Below are positions 17,701 to 26,166 of a stretch of DNA of 40,265 bases, one piece after another. Source of the DNA: Acholeplasmataceae bacterium (GTDB taxonomy: Bacteria; Bacillota_I; Bacilli_A; ML615J-28; CAG-313); NCBI GenBank assembly GCA_012838545.1, contig DUPC01000011.1, positions 1 through 40,265 on the forward strand, written 5' to 3'. The notes below the pieces were generated by a model. The model saw only the letters and a list, made by a program, of their open reading frames with translations. It was not told where the DNA came from and did not search any database. Position numbers and translations under genes: made by a program. Every line of letters begins with the position of its first letter. Within the stretch, counting starts at the first letter, position 1.

Positions 17701-18239
17701 CAGCACATTCATTCTTAAAACCAGTAGAACCAGTTGTTCCGACTGTTACAATCGGCGAAACAGAATTTGATTACTCGGTAAACGATGAAACAATGTGGGC
17801 TGAAGATACAAATTTCAGTTGGGTTGGTCGTTCATCTGTTGGCGATGGTCAACTCCACGTTGTAACTTATGACCAATTGTCGCTAACAGACGGCAAAAAC
17901 TGCAACTGGGGCGGCTTAGTGGTAATCTGCAACCCTGACGGTACTATCTACCAAATCCGCACTACTGCTTCTGTCTTATATAAACATGAATTAATCTTCT
18001 TTGAAGATGGCGTAAGACAAACTGCTACTAGCGATCATGCATTATGGGGTAATGGCGAATTTGCATATGACACTAATTATAATGCATTCTTTAAATTAAC
18101 TGACAACATCCCTGAAGGCGGATTTATCGTAGTAGCAACACAACACAGCCAAAATTTACATTTATCCGTTTATGATGCATTAGTCGCACTATCTGATGCC
18201 GAATTAATTAATGTATTTCAACAAATTAGCTTTGAATAA
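14763..18239 (+). CDS. Giant surface lipoprotein with five tandem repeats and Ig-like domains
   Basis: A 1158-residue lipoprotein with lipid attachment at Cys25 (LVSC). An Ig-like DUF5011 domain spans about 35-117, and a degenerate second one about 325-435. Five related units follow, at roughly 145-275, 440-595, 627-782, 825-979 and 995-1147. Each has a hydrophobic strand, a DG-turn (NPDGTIHHIR or similar) and a closing P(D/E)GG plus strand. Units 2 and 3, and units 4 and 5, are the closest pairs (MWAEDT is shared by 4 and 5). The same DG-turn and PxGGF pattern occurs in the N-terminal domain of both GHL10 proteins. No catalytic motif is recognised, so glycan or wall binding at the cell surface is an inference. 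It is monocistronic, flanked by terminators, and favours CCA and CCT for Pro, consistent with high expression. Confidence 0.85.
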   Translation: MIRKAFFRMSFFILAFGLVFVLVSCKKPGDETKDQIAPLIEVNPERVELFAGKKASEYDPMTGIVGRDDVDGTITNKVEVDKGDFNPNVPGEYTFTYTLEDAAGNKTTAYRTVVVIEVSAALQIGDAYTTNFVVNPQLLPQYVGAPFGFDLTKVHIFSKDYIEWALANYPERLASFWGALVIVDAEGMVVHSRYLWVNTGYDEEGVQVTFTNDTLTWVNYPDHASSDPKLYQYRPITQGGLFGDILRFIPDGGTVLLGVNGFYNGAGSPKKFFEDHIVNTADNGLGKIIDITTIDTDFDPIDTWPIIKVPYQELDTDKATARTETRITLSPGDPYDLLDGITAKSAAGNDITHLITYKVYEASTMNYTKVSVPGVEGEIEDGGVYFTGEDLGDIDTSEMNYGDPTRSYWVEYTVVDPDNGKVDTSYRLYEVVAPVEPSKPSQIIFGETTEEIIYNDTTALLDQYGSGINMRLDTYNPDGKIFVYSRRGFLAAINDDAVVAAQAANKGLPILPYSVVVVVDKDGKVVQYRNWTAVYDAEGNDITADYPKVVANANGDRQGQLADLEDVIPLDGYVVIFPVSASNQIRLKGLQIFWNPEITASNDLASPRTVDWTQPVVTIKPNTTEIVSAIYGREEKQIHFNSVSSLKSNGTNVNMRFASDGIFFVYTKEGYIAALTDEGVIETSAYNQGMPYLPYGIVVILNADGTIAHFRVDGVGQYDTEGNFKSTTDAGFDDQMLPGGSGGLLAGIDTLVPDGGYVVIFPFTGANDQKAIALEMFWNEAGDINQPKEFDWTKPILKIQELGHYVKPFDLPYIEEEFEDTPYNAIIGEKQYHVSVNDADMWAEDTTGYSWIGRTQAFSHIWHIVTHDQLSLTAGKNVNWLGLVIVCNPDGTIHHIRIAGKDKDNVGLNNTIYIEEGELVVAGADHAFWGNGSIPDSYNAIARIEDVTPEGGFVIVIPGHFGPHLPIYEALMAMPVEELAAHSFLKPVEPVVPTVTIGETEFDYSVNDETMWAEDTNFSWVGRSSVGDGQLHVVTYDQLSLTDGKNCNWGGLVVICNPDGTIYQIRTTASVLYKHELIFFEDGVRQTATSDHALWGNGEFAYDTNYNAFFKLTDNIPEGGFIVVATQHSQNLHLSVYDALVALSDAELINVFQQISFE

Positions 18240-18280
18240 TTGAATTAAAACAGCTTTTGTTCAAAAACTAATCATAGACT

Positions 18281-18322
18281 AAAAAAAAGAAGCTAGGGAT
18301 TTATTTCCTGGCTTCTATTTCT
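18281..18322. terminator. Terminator after the repeat lipoprotein
   Basis: GAAGCTAGG (18289-18297) pairs with CCTGGCTTC (18307-18315) with one G-T wobble. An A tract lies before and T-rich sequence after, so it could act on either strand. Confidence 0.75.
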
Positions 18323-18354
18323 AATGGTGATTTTTTTAAAAATGAGGGAAAACA

Positions 18355-19080
18355 ATGAATTTTGAAAAATACATTAACAGTAGGGTATTTAGTTTTTTTA
18401 ACTTCCTATATAAATTGGTGGTTATCAGTTTGCTATGTTTTATTGCGAGCACCCTTAACCTTTATGTTTTTGGGATTCTGGCTTCAGGCGTAGCAGCGAT
18501 AATTTTATTTAAAACGTCAAGCAACGATTCGGAGATACCGCTCGTCTTGACTTTTTGGCTGGGGTTTAAAAGGAATTATTTCAAGGCTTTGAAAATATCG
18601 TTAATCATGTTTGTAATGGTTTTTATCCTTGCCTTCAACACTTATTACTTTTATCGTTTAACGTTGGAAACCAAAACCATGTACAGTTATATCGCTTTAT
18701 ATATAACGATTGGTCTTGACATCATTACCTTTACCACACTGATATTGATTATGTTGGTATGCGTTTATTTCCCCTTTTTGAATGTTTACCATACCATTAA
18801 ATACAGTGTTACGATGTTATTTGTCTTTCCGGGTGCTTTTTTTATGCTTGTCGGATTAGTCATTGTTTTCCTAATTCTTTCTTATTTGTTCTGGTACTTA
18901 ATCCCTTTATTGATTCCGGGGTTATTCCTGTATTTGGTCCAATTGCTTTATCGAAACAAGCTCAACAAACTGCTTACCGAAGACGGTATCAAACCGCTTG
19001 ATGCCCCTATTCTTTTAAACGAATTCCGCAGCAAAAGAGCAAAAAAGAAAAATGAACAAAATGTTGAAATCGACAAATAA
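18355..19080 (+). CDS. DUF624 (YesL-family) membrane protein
   Basis: A 241-residue integral membrane protein with about five to six hydrophobic segments and a charged C-terminal tail (SKRAKKKNEQN). Its layout, with an N-terminal FNFLYKLVVISLLCF segment, is that of the YesL/DUF624 family, which is regularly encoded beside carbohydrate ABC importers in Bacillota and has no proven biochemical role. GAGGG precedes the ATG. No convincing promoter lies directly upstream, so it may be expressed by readthrough past the preceding hairpin. Family assignment is likely; function unknown. Confidence 0.75.
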   Translation: MNFEKYINSRVFSFFNFLYKLVVISLLCFIASTLNLYVFGILASGVAAIILFKTSSNDSEIPLVLTFWLGFKRNYFKALKISLIMFVMVFILAFNTYYFYRLTLETKTMYSYIALYITIGLDIITFTTLILIMLVCVYFPFLNVYHTIKYSVTMLFVFPGAFFMLVGLVIVFLILSYLFWYLIPLLIPGLFLYLVQLLYRNKLNKLLTEDGIKPLDAPILLNEFRSKRAKKKNEQNVEIDK

Positions 19081-19091
19081 ACATGTCTAAT

Positions 19092-19137
19092 CTTGTCTAT
19101 ACAATTACTTGACTAGATAGGCTGTTTATGTTATAAT
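19092..19137 (+). promoter_or_regulatory. Promoter and HutC-type operator for the import operon
   Basis: CTTGTCTATACAAT (19092-19105) is a near-perfect dyad three bases upstream of TTGACT (19109-19114). TATAAT (19132-19137) follows at a 17-base spacing. A further half site CTTGACTA starts at 19108. This should drive the long import operon. Confidence 0.8.
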
Positions 19138-19188
19138 ATAAACAAGAAAAAGTCGAAATTTTTACTTAAAATGAACGGAGTGGTTGAT

Positions 19189-22092
19189 ATGAAAAATGCA
19201 ATAAAGAAATTCCTCTGGGTAATTTTATTGGCTTTTACACTCGCAGGTTTTGCCAATCTCCAAGCTGCAACTCCCCAAATAAAATCCGAAGCTGCAGTCA
19301 CGGGAGGAATTGTCTCAGATGAGAATAGCTACATCAAATACATGGACAAGCATTCTACCAGCGCCAAACCGAACACTTTGATTTCGGTTGACGCCACAAA
19401 GGGTTATAGTTTTGATGCTGGGGATGCAGAAGTCGATGTTGTGGTGGGAGAGTTTGACGGAAAAACGGGAATCTTGCTTCCGGAAGAAGGCATCATTTCC
19501 TATAATATAACCGTTGAAAATCCTGGACTATATAACTTAAAAATTGAATACTATGCGATTTTGGAATATCAAGGCGTAACGATAAGCCGTTCCGCCTCAA
19601 TCGACCGAGGGCTTTTGATTGATGATAAATCGCCATTCACCGAAGCCAATAACTTTATCCTTCACCGTTTGTGGGAAGATAAGTTTAATGTAACCAAGGC
19701 CAGAGGGGAAGACAAAAATGATATAAAGCCGTCGCAAATCGAAAAACCTGTATGGCAAGAACGCATCGTTCAAGACATGAACGGATATTACGATGAACCG
19801 TATTATTTTTATTTGGCGGCGGGAACCCACAAGATTAGCTTTGTGGCCAACCGCGAACCTGTGGTTTTTCGAAACTTTGTTTTTGGCCAATTCGTGAATA
19901 TTAAACCTTATGCCCAAGTTAAAGAATCGTATGCAACAAAAGGATTAACCGAAAAAGCAGAATCATTCTTGTCGATTGAAGGTGAAGACGCTAGTTCCAA
20001 AACTTCGCCAACTTTAGCACCTGTTGAAGACAATTCCAGCAGTCGCTTATCACCATACCGTCGTTTTAAGGTTTCTTACAATACCATCGGTGGTTATAAC
20101 TGGCGAATCGTCGGCGACGCCATCACTTGGACGGTTCCTGAAGGTACCGAAGAGGGACTTTATGCTTTAACTTTCAAGGTTAAGCAAAACTTCACAAGAG
20201 GAATGTTCTCCACTCGAACCCTTTATATTAATGGCGAAATTCCTTTTGAAGAGATGAAAATGATTGAATTTGCTTATCGGAACGATTGGCAAAATGTAAC
20301 TCTCAGCAATGGCGAGGAACCTTATTTGTTCCACTTAAAAGCAGGAGACGAAGTTACCCTTGGAGTCAGCAGCGGCAGATACGCCGAACTTATCAGACAA
20401 ATCGATCAGTTAATCGCCGATTTGAATTTACTGTATCGGGAAATCGTTATGATTACCAGCGTTTCCCCATCGCCAACGCTCGACTATTTGCTTGAATGGC
20501 GGATTGAAGGTTTATATGAACGGATTAACTCCGCAAAAAATGTGCTTAACAGTGTTATCGATGGTGTCGAATCAATCGCCGGAAGAGGCGAAAACATCGG
20601 ACCGCTCGAACGGATGTTAGTCTTGCTTAAACGTTTCGACAGAGGCGAAAGGGAAATCACCAGAGGTTTGTCAACTTTCAAACAAAATATCTCCAGTTTA
20701 GGTACATGGACCACCAGCATGAAAGAACAACCGCTTTCGGTTGATATGGTATATCTCCATGGTATCGATCAGGATCTTCCGAGAGCCAAATCAAATATTT
20801 TCGAACGCATTTGGCGCGGCATTGTTTTATTTTTCGGTTCTTTCTTTGTCGACCAATCCTTAACAAGCAGCGTTGACGGAACCGGTCCAACAATTACCGT
20901 TTGGATGTCCTCCGGTCGCGACCAAGCCAATATCCTCCGTCAATTGATAGACGAAACATTTACGCCTGACAAGGGAATAAATGTCGACTTGAAATTGGTT
21001 AATGCGGGGGTGTTGTTACCTGCCACCGTATCCGGAAACGGTCCTGACGTTTCCTTGGGTGTGGGCGAAGATACGCCGGTCAACTGGGGGGTTCGGAATG
21101 CCATGTATGATTTATCGACATTCTCCGATTTTGAAGATGTGGCAAAACGCTTTTACCCAAGTGCTCTCTTACCGCTTTCCTTTGACGGTGCGGTTTATGG
21201 ATTTCCGGAACAACAAAATTTCTTGGTAATGTTCTACCGTAAAGACATTTTGGATGAAATCGGCATCACGCAACTTCCTAAAACTTGGGACGATGTGATT
21301 AGTTTGATTCCGATTCTTCAACAAAAGAATTTAGAATTCTATTTGCCGAATGTAGCGGGCGGACTAAACCCAATTCTATATGCTTTGATCCGTCAAAACG
21401 GTGGAAAGCTTTACACCGACGATAATCGCGAAAGCGCTTTAATGGAAACGAAAGCTCGCGATGCCTTTATCCAATTTACGAAATTCTATGCTGATTACAA
21501 GTTTGTGCAAAACGCCAGTTTCATCAACCGTTTCCGAACAGGCGAAATGCCAATTGGCATCAGTTACTATACCGAATACAACACTTTAGCAGTTTTTGCG
21601 CCAGAAATCAGAGGTCTTTGGGGCTTTGCGCCGCTACCTGGAACAGTGGTCGGTTATGACGAACTAAATCAACCAATTATCGATAACTCCACAACTTCCA
21701 ACGTATCTTCGGCAGTAATGTTAAAATCAACCAAATATCCAAACGAATCATGGGAATTCTTAAAATGGTGGACATCGAAAGACACGCAAATTCGCTATGG
21801 ACGCGAACTTGAAGCAATCATCGGTGCCGCTGCCAGATACCCAACCGCAAACGTCGAAGCTTTGGCGAACCTTCCATGGCCAACCAGCGACTATAAAGTC
21901 TTGAAAGCACAAATGGAAAAGTCAAACGGCGTTCCGGTAGTTGTCGGCAGTTACATCATTGGCCGTTATATTGACAATGCCTTCCGGGCTGTCATCAACA
22001 ATCAAGCCAATCCTAACGACAGCTTATATATCAATGTCTTGAAAATCAATAAGGAACTTGCGCGGAAACGTAAAGAGTTCGGACTAGAGTAG
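19189..22092 (+). CDS. Giant ABC solute-binding protein with N-terminal carbohydrate-binding-like domains
   Basis: A 967-residue exported protein. I use the ATG at 19189 because GGAG (19177-19180) is eight bases upstream and a signal sequence follows. Residues about 25-235 and 255-395 look like two beta-sandwich carbohydrate-binding domains (GLYNLKIEYY and GLYALTFKVK are matching strands). About 400-530 is helical. The extracellular solute-binding fold (SBP family 1) runs from about 565 (TITVWMSSGRDQ) to the end, with GPDVSLG, AVYGFPEQQNFLVMFYRKD and PKTWDDV as landmarks. The signal peptide has no lipobox Cys, unusual for a Gram-positive-type binding protein, so it may stay uncleaved. Usual family length is about 420-550, so over 500 residues are extra. 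It starts the operon with two permeases. Confidence 0.88.
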   Translation: MKNAIKKFLWVILLAFTLAGFANLQAATPQIKSEAAVTGGIVSDENSYIKYMDKHSTSAKPNTLISVDATKGYSFDAGDAEVDVVVGEFDGKTGILLPEEGIISYNITVENPGLYNLKIEYYAILEYQGVTISRSASIDRGLLIDDKSPFTEANNFILHRLWEDKFNVTKARGEDKNDIKPSQIEKPVWQERIVQDMNGYYDEPYYFYLAAGTHKISFVANREPVVFRNFVFGQFVNIKPYAQVKESYATKGLTEKAESFLSIEGEDASSKTSPTLAPVEDNSSSRLSPYRRFKVSYNTIGGYNWRIVGDAITWTVPEGTEEGLYALTFKVKQNFTRGMFSTRTLYINGEIPFEEMKMIEFAYRNDWQNVTLSNGEEPYLFHLKAGDEVTLGVSSGRYAELIRQIDQLIADLNLLYREIVMITSVSPSPTLDYLLEWRIEGLYERINSAKNVLNSVIDGVESIAGRGENIGPLERMLVLLKRFDRGEREITRGLSTFKQNISSLGTWTTSMKEQPLSVDMVYLHGIDQDLPRAKSNIFERIWRGIVLFFGSFFVDQSLTSSVDGTGPTITVWMSSGRDQANILRQLIDETFTPDKGINVDLKLVNAGVLLPATVSGNGPDVSLGVGEDTPVNWGVRNAMYDLSTFSDFEDVAKRFYPSALLPLSFDGAVYGFPEQQNFLVMFYRKDILDEIGITQLPKTWDDVISLIPILQQKNLEFYLPNVAGGLNPILYALIRQNGGKLYTDDNRESALMETKARDAFIQFTKFYADYKFVQNASFINRFRTGEMPIGISYYTEYNTLAVFAPEIRGLWGFAPLPGTVVGYDELNQPIIDNSTTSNVSSAVMLKSTKYPNESWEFLKWWTSKDTQIRYGRELEAIIGAAARYPTANVEALANLPWPTSDYKVLKAQMEKSNGVPVVVGSYIIGRYIDNAFRAVINNQANPNDSLYINVLKINKELARKRKEFGLE

Positions 22093-22101
22093 GTGAAGAC
22101 A

Positions 22102-23040
22102 ATGGAAGCAACCAACCAAAACCTTAATACAAACAAAAAGAGAAAACGCGCCTTGTTTTGGAAACAAGTAAAAGCCAATCGCACGGTTTATTCGATGATG
22201 GCGCCTTACCTCTTAATCTTCTTTGTCTTTACCGTTATTCCGGTTTTCATTTCGTTTATGTTAAGTTTCACTTCTTACGATATGTTGCAGATGCCTAGGT
22301 TTATTGGGCTTGACAACTATATTAACTTATTCTTAAACGATGAAGTATTTATTACCTCTTTGAGAAATACGTTTATCTTGGCACTCTTTACGGGTCCGAT
22401 ATCGTATTTGCTTGCCTTCTTTTTCGCTTGGTTAATCAACGAGCTTCCAAGCAGACTAAGATGGGTTATGACCTTAATCTTCTATGCTCCGTCGATTTCC
22501 GGTAATGCGTATCTCCTTTGGAGTTTAATCTTCTCGGGCGATATGTACGGTTATGCCAACGCGATTCTGATTAATTTAGGTTTCATCAACGAACCTATTC
22601 TTTGGTTGCAAAACACCAAATACATCTTACCGATTTTGATTATTGTTCAATTATGGTTAAGTTTGGGTGTCAGTTTCCTAGCCTTTATCGGCGGACTACA
22701 AAACACCAACAAAGAATTAAACGAAGCGGGTGCCATCGACGGAATCCAAAACCGGTGGCAAGAACTTTGGTACATTACGTTGCCACAAATGAAACCGCAA
22801 CTCTTGTTCGGTGCCGTCATGCAAATAACTGCCAGCCTTGGTATTGCCTCGGTTTCGATTGCACTGGCGGGACTTCCTTCCGTGGAGTATGCGGGGCACA
22901 CGATAGTAACCCACTTAATTGACTACGGAAGCAATAAAATGGAACTGGGTTATGCTTCAAGTATTGCAACGATTCTTTTCTTTATCATGATTGGAGCAAA
23001 CCTCATTGTCCAAAAAATCTTAAGAAGGGTGGGCTCTTAA
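22102..23040 (+). CDS. Sugar ABC transporter permease (MalF type), importer 1
   Basis: A 312-residue inner-membrane permease with six predicted helices. The ATPase-coupling EAA loop reads ELNEAGAIDGIQNRWQELW, followed by YITLPQMKP. An in-frame GTG at 22093 abuts the previous stop, but AGGTG fits the ATG at 22102 better. It forms the first half of the channel with the next gene and takes ligand from the large binding protein upstream. No ATPase is encoded in the window, so a shared MsmX/MsmK-like ATPase elsewhere must power it. Confidence 0.92.
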   Translation: MEATNQNLNTNKKRKRALFWKQVKANRTVYSMMAPYLLIFFVFTVIPVFISFMLSFTSYDMLQMPRFIGLDNYINLFLNDEVFITSLRNTFILALFTGPISYLLAFFFAWLINELPSRLRWVMTLIFYAPSISGNAYLLWSLIFSGDMYGYANAILINLGFINEPILWLQNTKYILPILIIVQLWLSLGVSFLAFIGGLQNTNKELNEAGAIDGIQNRWQELWYITLPQMKPQLLFGAVMQITASLGIASVSIALAGLPSVEYAGHTIVTHLIDYGSNKMELGYASSIATILFFIMIGANLIVQKILRRVGS

Positions 23041-23041
23041 T

Positions 23042-24016
23042 ATGGCTGCAAAAGAATCCCAAATCCTTAGAGCTACCAAAAACAACTTGGAATCGATTCA
23101 ACGGGAAGCGCAATCGTTAAAAATTGATGAATTGAACTTTATCGCAAGACGAAAACTAAGACGCAAAATCAAACGCCAAAAACGCCTAAGCCGTTCGCTT
23201 GGCGGCGACATCGCGCTTTTCACAGTACTGTTTGCCTTTGGCCTTTTTAGCGCCTATCCATTGGTTTTTACCATCAGCAATGCTTTCAAACCGTTAGATG
23301 AAATCTTCATCTTCCCTCCAAAATTGTTTCCAAGAAGTTTTACCTTCGATAATTTTATTGACTTATTTAACTTAATCGGAAATTCCCGGATTCCGGTTTC
23401 GCGTTTCTTATTCAATACCGTGTTTATTACGCTCCTTGGTACCGTCGGACACGTTATCATCGCATCGCTTTGTGCGTATCCGCTTGCCAAACACCGTTTC
23501 CCGGGACGCAGACTAATTTCTGCCTTAATCATTTATTCTTTAATGTTTTCATCGCACGTTACCGGAATACCGAATTACATGATTATCAGTTGGTTAGGCT
23601 TAATCGATACGCCGTTTGCGATCATCATTCCTGCCATCGGTTATACTTTGGGACTATTCCTCATGAAACAATTCATGGAAACTATCCCTAACGAACTTCT
23701 CGAGGCAGCAAAAATCGACGGCGCTGGCGAATATACCATCTTCTGGAAGATTGTTATGCCTTTGGTTAAACCCGCTTGGCTTACTTTAATTATTTTGCTT
23801 TTCCAAAGCTTATGGGGAGCAGACGGGGGCAGTTACATTTTCACCGATGCGTTGAAACCGCTCAGCTTTGCCTTAAGCCAAGTTGTTGCTGGAGGAGTCG
23901 CCAGAACCGGTGCCGCTTCAGCCGTATCGGTTGTCATGTTGATAGTGCCGATTACCGTCTTTATGATTTCGCAAAGCCGAATCATTGACACCATGGCGCA
24001 TTCCGGCTTGAAATAG
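23042..24016 (+). CDS. Sugar ABC transporter permease (MalG type), importer 1
   Basis: A 324-residue permease starting two bases after its partner. An unusual basic, helical N-terminal extension of about 55 residues (rich in RRKLRRKIKRQKR) precedes the first helix. The coupling loop is ELLEAAKIDGAGEYTIFWK, followed by IVMPLVKP. It pairs with the protein from 22102. The cytosolic extension might touch the ATPase or the ribosome, but that is speculation. Confidence 0.92.
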   Translation: MAAKESQILRATKNNLESIQREAQSLKIDELNFIARRKLRRKIKRQKRLSRSLGGDIALFTVLFAFGLFSAYPLVFTISNAFKPLDEIFIFPPKLFPRSFTFDNFIDLFNLIGNSRIPVSRFLFNTVFITLLGTVGHVIIASLCAYPLAKHRFPGRRLISALIIYSLMFSSHVTGIPNYMIISWLGLIDTPFAIIIPAIGYTLGLFLMKQFMETIPNELLEAAKIDGAGEYTIFWKIVMPLVKPAWLTLIILLFQSLWGADGGSYIFTDALKPLSFALSQVVAGGVARTGAASAVSVVMLIVPITVFMISQSRIIDTMAHSGLK

Positions 24017-24028
24017 AGGTGAAAAGAC

Positions 24029-25501
24029 ATGATGAAAAAACGCCTAATTTACAGTAGCATCTTTATTTTAACGTTTATTGTTAGTGTTCTATTTTCACTA
24101 AAAACCCCATTAAAGGTAAGTGCATCAAGTTATAATTACAACGATTTTCTGAACACCATCGAAGCACCGGAAGCGATGATTGTCAAACAAGTCATCAAAT
24201 CGGGCGAAATCTTGAACGATGAAAACGAACCGATTGAATTTGGCCTTTTGAAAGACATTTTCGTGCTGGAAAGCGAAACGCTTGGTACCAGAATCTATCT
24301 GCTTGACCAAACCAAAAATCGAATTATCGTTTTAAACGAGAATTTTGAATACATCGGAAAATACCCCAACTTTGAAATTGTGGAAGGAATTCCTGCCAAT
24401 CCCGATTTTATCTTGAATTCGCCAAGCGGCATTCATGTTACGGAAAAATATATCTATGTCGCCGATACCGAAGGTCAAAGAGTCGGTGTGTTTACCCACA
24501 ATTGGGGTTTGAAAAAGTCTATTAAGAAACCAGACGACCCAACCTTTGAAACGGTTGCTTTCAAACCGTTGAAGGTAGCGGTTGACACCAACGAACGGAT
24601 TTATGTTGTTGCTTCCAACATCTTTGAAGGTATCCTCGATATTAATCCCGACTATACCTTTAACCGTTATGTCGGTTCCCGTTCGGCAGAACTAACATTT
24701 TGGCAAAGGTTGAGATCGCTTCTCTTTACCCGTGCGCAAGAGTCCAAAACCGGACTTAATCTTGCGGTTACATACAATAATATCTTGGTGGATAACGGCG
24801 GGTTTATCTATGCCTTATCCAGCAGGAATTCGGGTAAACCCGTTCAAAGAATCAATTATAAGAGTGACGATGTCTTAAAACAAAACGGATACGGTCCGGT
24901 GGTCGGAGATTATCAAATCTACGATCAATATTCCGAATTTATCGATATTACCATTGGCGAATCGGAAAGCTATAGCATCCTCGACCGGACGATGGGAAGA
25001 ATCTTTACTTATGACTTTGAAGGACACTTATTGTACATCAGCGGTGGAGCCAATATCTTTCAAATCCCGGAAGCTTTGACTTATTTTGGGGAAAACCTGC
25101 TTGTTGTGGATTCCTCAAGCAAATCCTTGGTTATTCTTGAACCATCAGAATTTACCCACCAAGTCAACAAAGCAACCGCTGCTTATTATCAAAACGATTA
25201 TGTGAAAGCCGCAGAAGAATGGGAAAAAGTTTTGACTCTTAACACCAACTATTTGCTTGCATATGGCGGAATTGGTAAAGCTCAATACCGACAAGGCAAA
25301 TACCAAGAAGCGATGGAAAACTTTAAGCTCGCATCCGACATCGACAACTATTCGGCGGCTTACAAAGAATACCGCACCGAACGTTTGGAAAACATCTTGC
25401 CGTATGTAATCATTATCGGTTTCCTCGGCATTATCGCCATATTGATTCGGTCGGTTTACAAAAACTTAAAACATGCCAAAGAAGAGGGAGGAGATGAATG
25501 A
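24029..25501 (+). CDS. Secreted NHL-repeat protein with TPR and C-terminal membrane helix
   Basis: A 490-residue membrane-anchored exported protein. A signal sequence ends near KVSASS (about residue 32). The middle (about 70-360) has several NHL-like beta-propeller blades, for example GIHVTEKYIYVADTEGQRV. A TPR pair lies at about 385-450 (AAEEWEKVL, then AMENFKLASDID), and a single transmembrane helix (YVIIIGFLGIIAILI) is followed by a short charged end. AGAGGTG precedes the ATG. NHL-TPR proteins of this kind occur beside Yip1 and DUF5696 genes in carbohydrate importer clusters, suggesting an assembly or accessory role, which is not established. Its stop overlaps the next start. Confidence 0.8.
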   Translation: MMKKRLIYSSIFILTFIVSVLFSLKTPLKVSASSYNYNDFLNTIEAPEAMIVKQVIKSGEILNDENEPIEFGLLKDIFVLESETLGTRIYLLDQTKNRIIVLNENFEYIGKYPNFEIVEGIPANPDFILNSPSGIHVTEKYIYVADTEGQRVGVFTHNWGLKKSIKKPDDPTFETVAFKPLKVAVDTNERIYVVASNIFEGILDINPDYTFNRYVGSRSAELTFWQRLRSLLFTRAQESKTGLNLAVTYNNILVDNGGFIYALSSRNSGKPVQRINYKSDDVLKQNGYGPVVGDYQIYDQYSEFIDITIGESESYSILDRTMGRIFTYDFEGHLLYISGGANIFQIPEALTYFGENLLVVDSSSKSLVILEPSEFTHQVNKATAAYYQNDYVKAAEEWEKVLTLNTNYLLAYGGIGKAQYRQGKYQEAMENFKLASDIDNYSAAYKEYRTERLENILPYVIIIGFLGIIAILIRSVYKNLKHAKEEGGDE

Positions 25502-26154
25502 TGGATAAAGTAAGACAAAAAGTAAAAACTTTCCTTCATGATATGTTTTCTCATCCTCTCTATTTAATAACCCATCCGATAAAAGGTTTCTATGAATTTA
25601 AACGTGAAAACAAAGCTAAAACATATGTGGCTTGGATTTATCTGGCTTTAATGTGTCTTTTATCGATGGTGCAATACTTAGCCAACGGCTTCATTATCAA
25701 CCGAAACGACCCTAATCGTTTTAATGCCTATCTCACCATTATCATTGTGGTTGCACCCGTTATTCTCGTAACAGTGGGTAACTGGAGTGCAACTGCCTTG
25801 ATGGATGGCAAAGGCACGATGAGCGATATCTTTAAATTAGTATGTTATTCTTTATTTCCTGTAGTAATCGTTGGGTTCCCTTTGGTAATCATCAGTAATT
25901 ATATAACCCTTGAAGAAGTCAACTTTTTAAACATCATGTCTTTAATCAGCATGATTATCATGGGTTACATGATTTTCTTTGGTTTCATGGGCATCCACGA
26001 ATACTCTGTCAGCAAAAACGTCTTTTCAATCCTTGCGACGGTTTTAGCGGTAGCGGTAATAATCTTTATTTGCTTATTGTTCTTAACTTTGGTTCAACAA
26101 TTTGTCTCCTTTATTATCGCCATCTACAAAGAAATCGTCTTTAGGTTCTTCTAG
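25498..26154 (+). CDS. Yip1-domain membrane protein
   Basis: A 218-residue protein with five hydrophobic helices and an N-terminal amphipathic region containing HPLYLITHPIKGFYEFK, the typical lead-in of bacterial Yip1-domain proteins. Conserved features include NWSATALMDGKGTMSDIF. Two adjacent ATG codons (25498 and 25501) follow GGGAGGAGA; either could serve. It overlaps the NHL-TPR gene by four bases and precedes DUF5696, a conserved neighbourhood in carbohydrate ABC loci. The role is unknown. Confidence 0.8.
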   Translation: MMDKVRQKVKTFLHDMFSHPLYLITHPIKGFYEFKRENKAKTYVAWIYLALMCLLSMVQYLANGFIINRNDPNRFNAYLTIIIVVAPVILVTVGNWSATALMDGKGTMSDIFKLVCYSLFPVVIVGFPLVIISNYITLEEVNFLNIMSLISMIIMGYMIFFGFMGIHEYSVSKNVFSILATVLAVAVIIFICLLFLTLVQQFVSFIIAIYKEIVFRFF

Positions 26155-26166
26155 GAGGTGGCAACA

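Noticed and set aside
19171-22092. Start at 19171 for the large solute-binding protein
   Set aside because: That ATG lies just before the GGAG ribosome-binding site, which positions the ATG at 19189 correctly.
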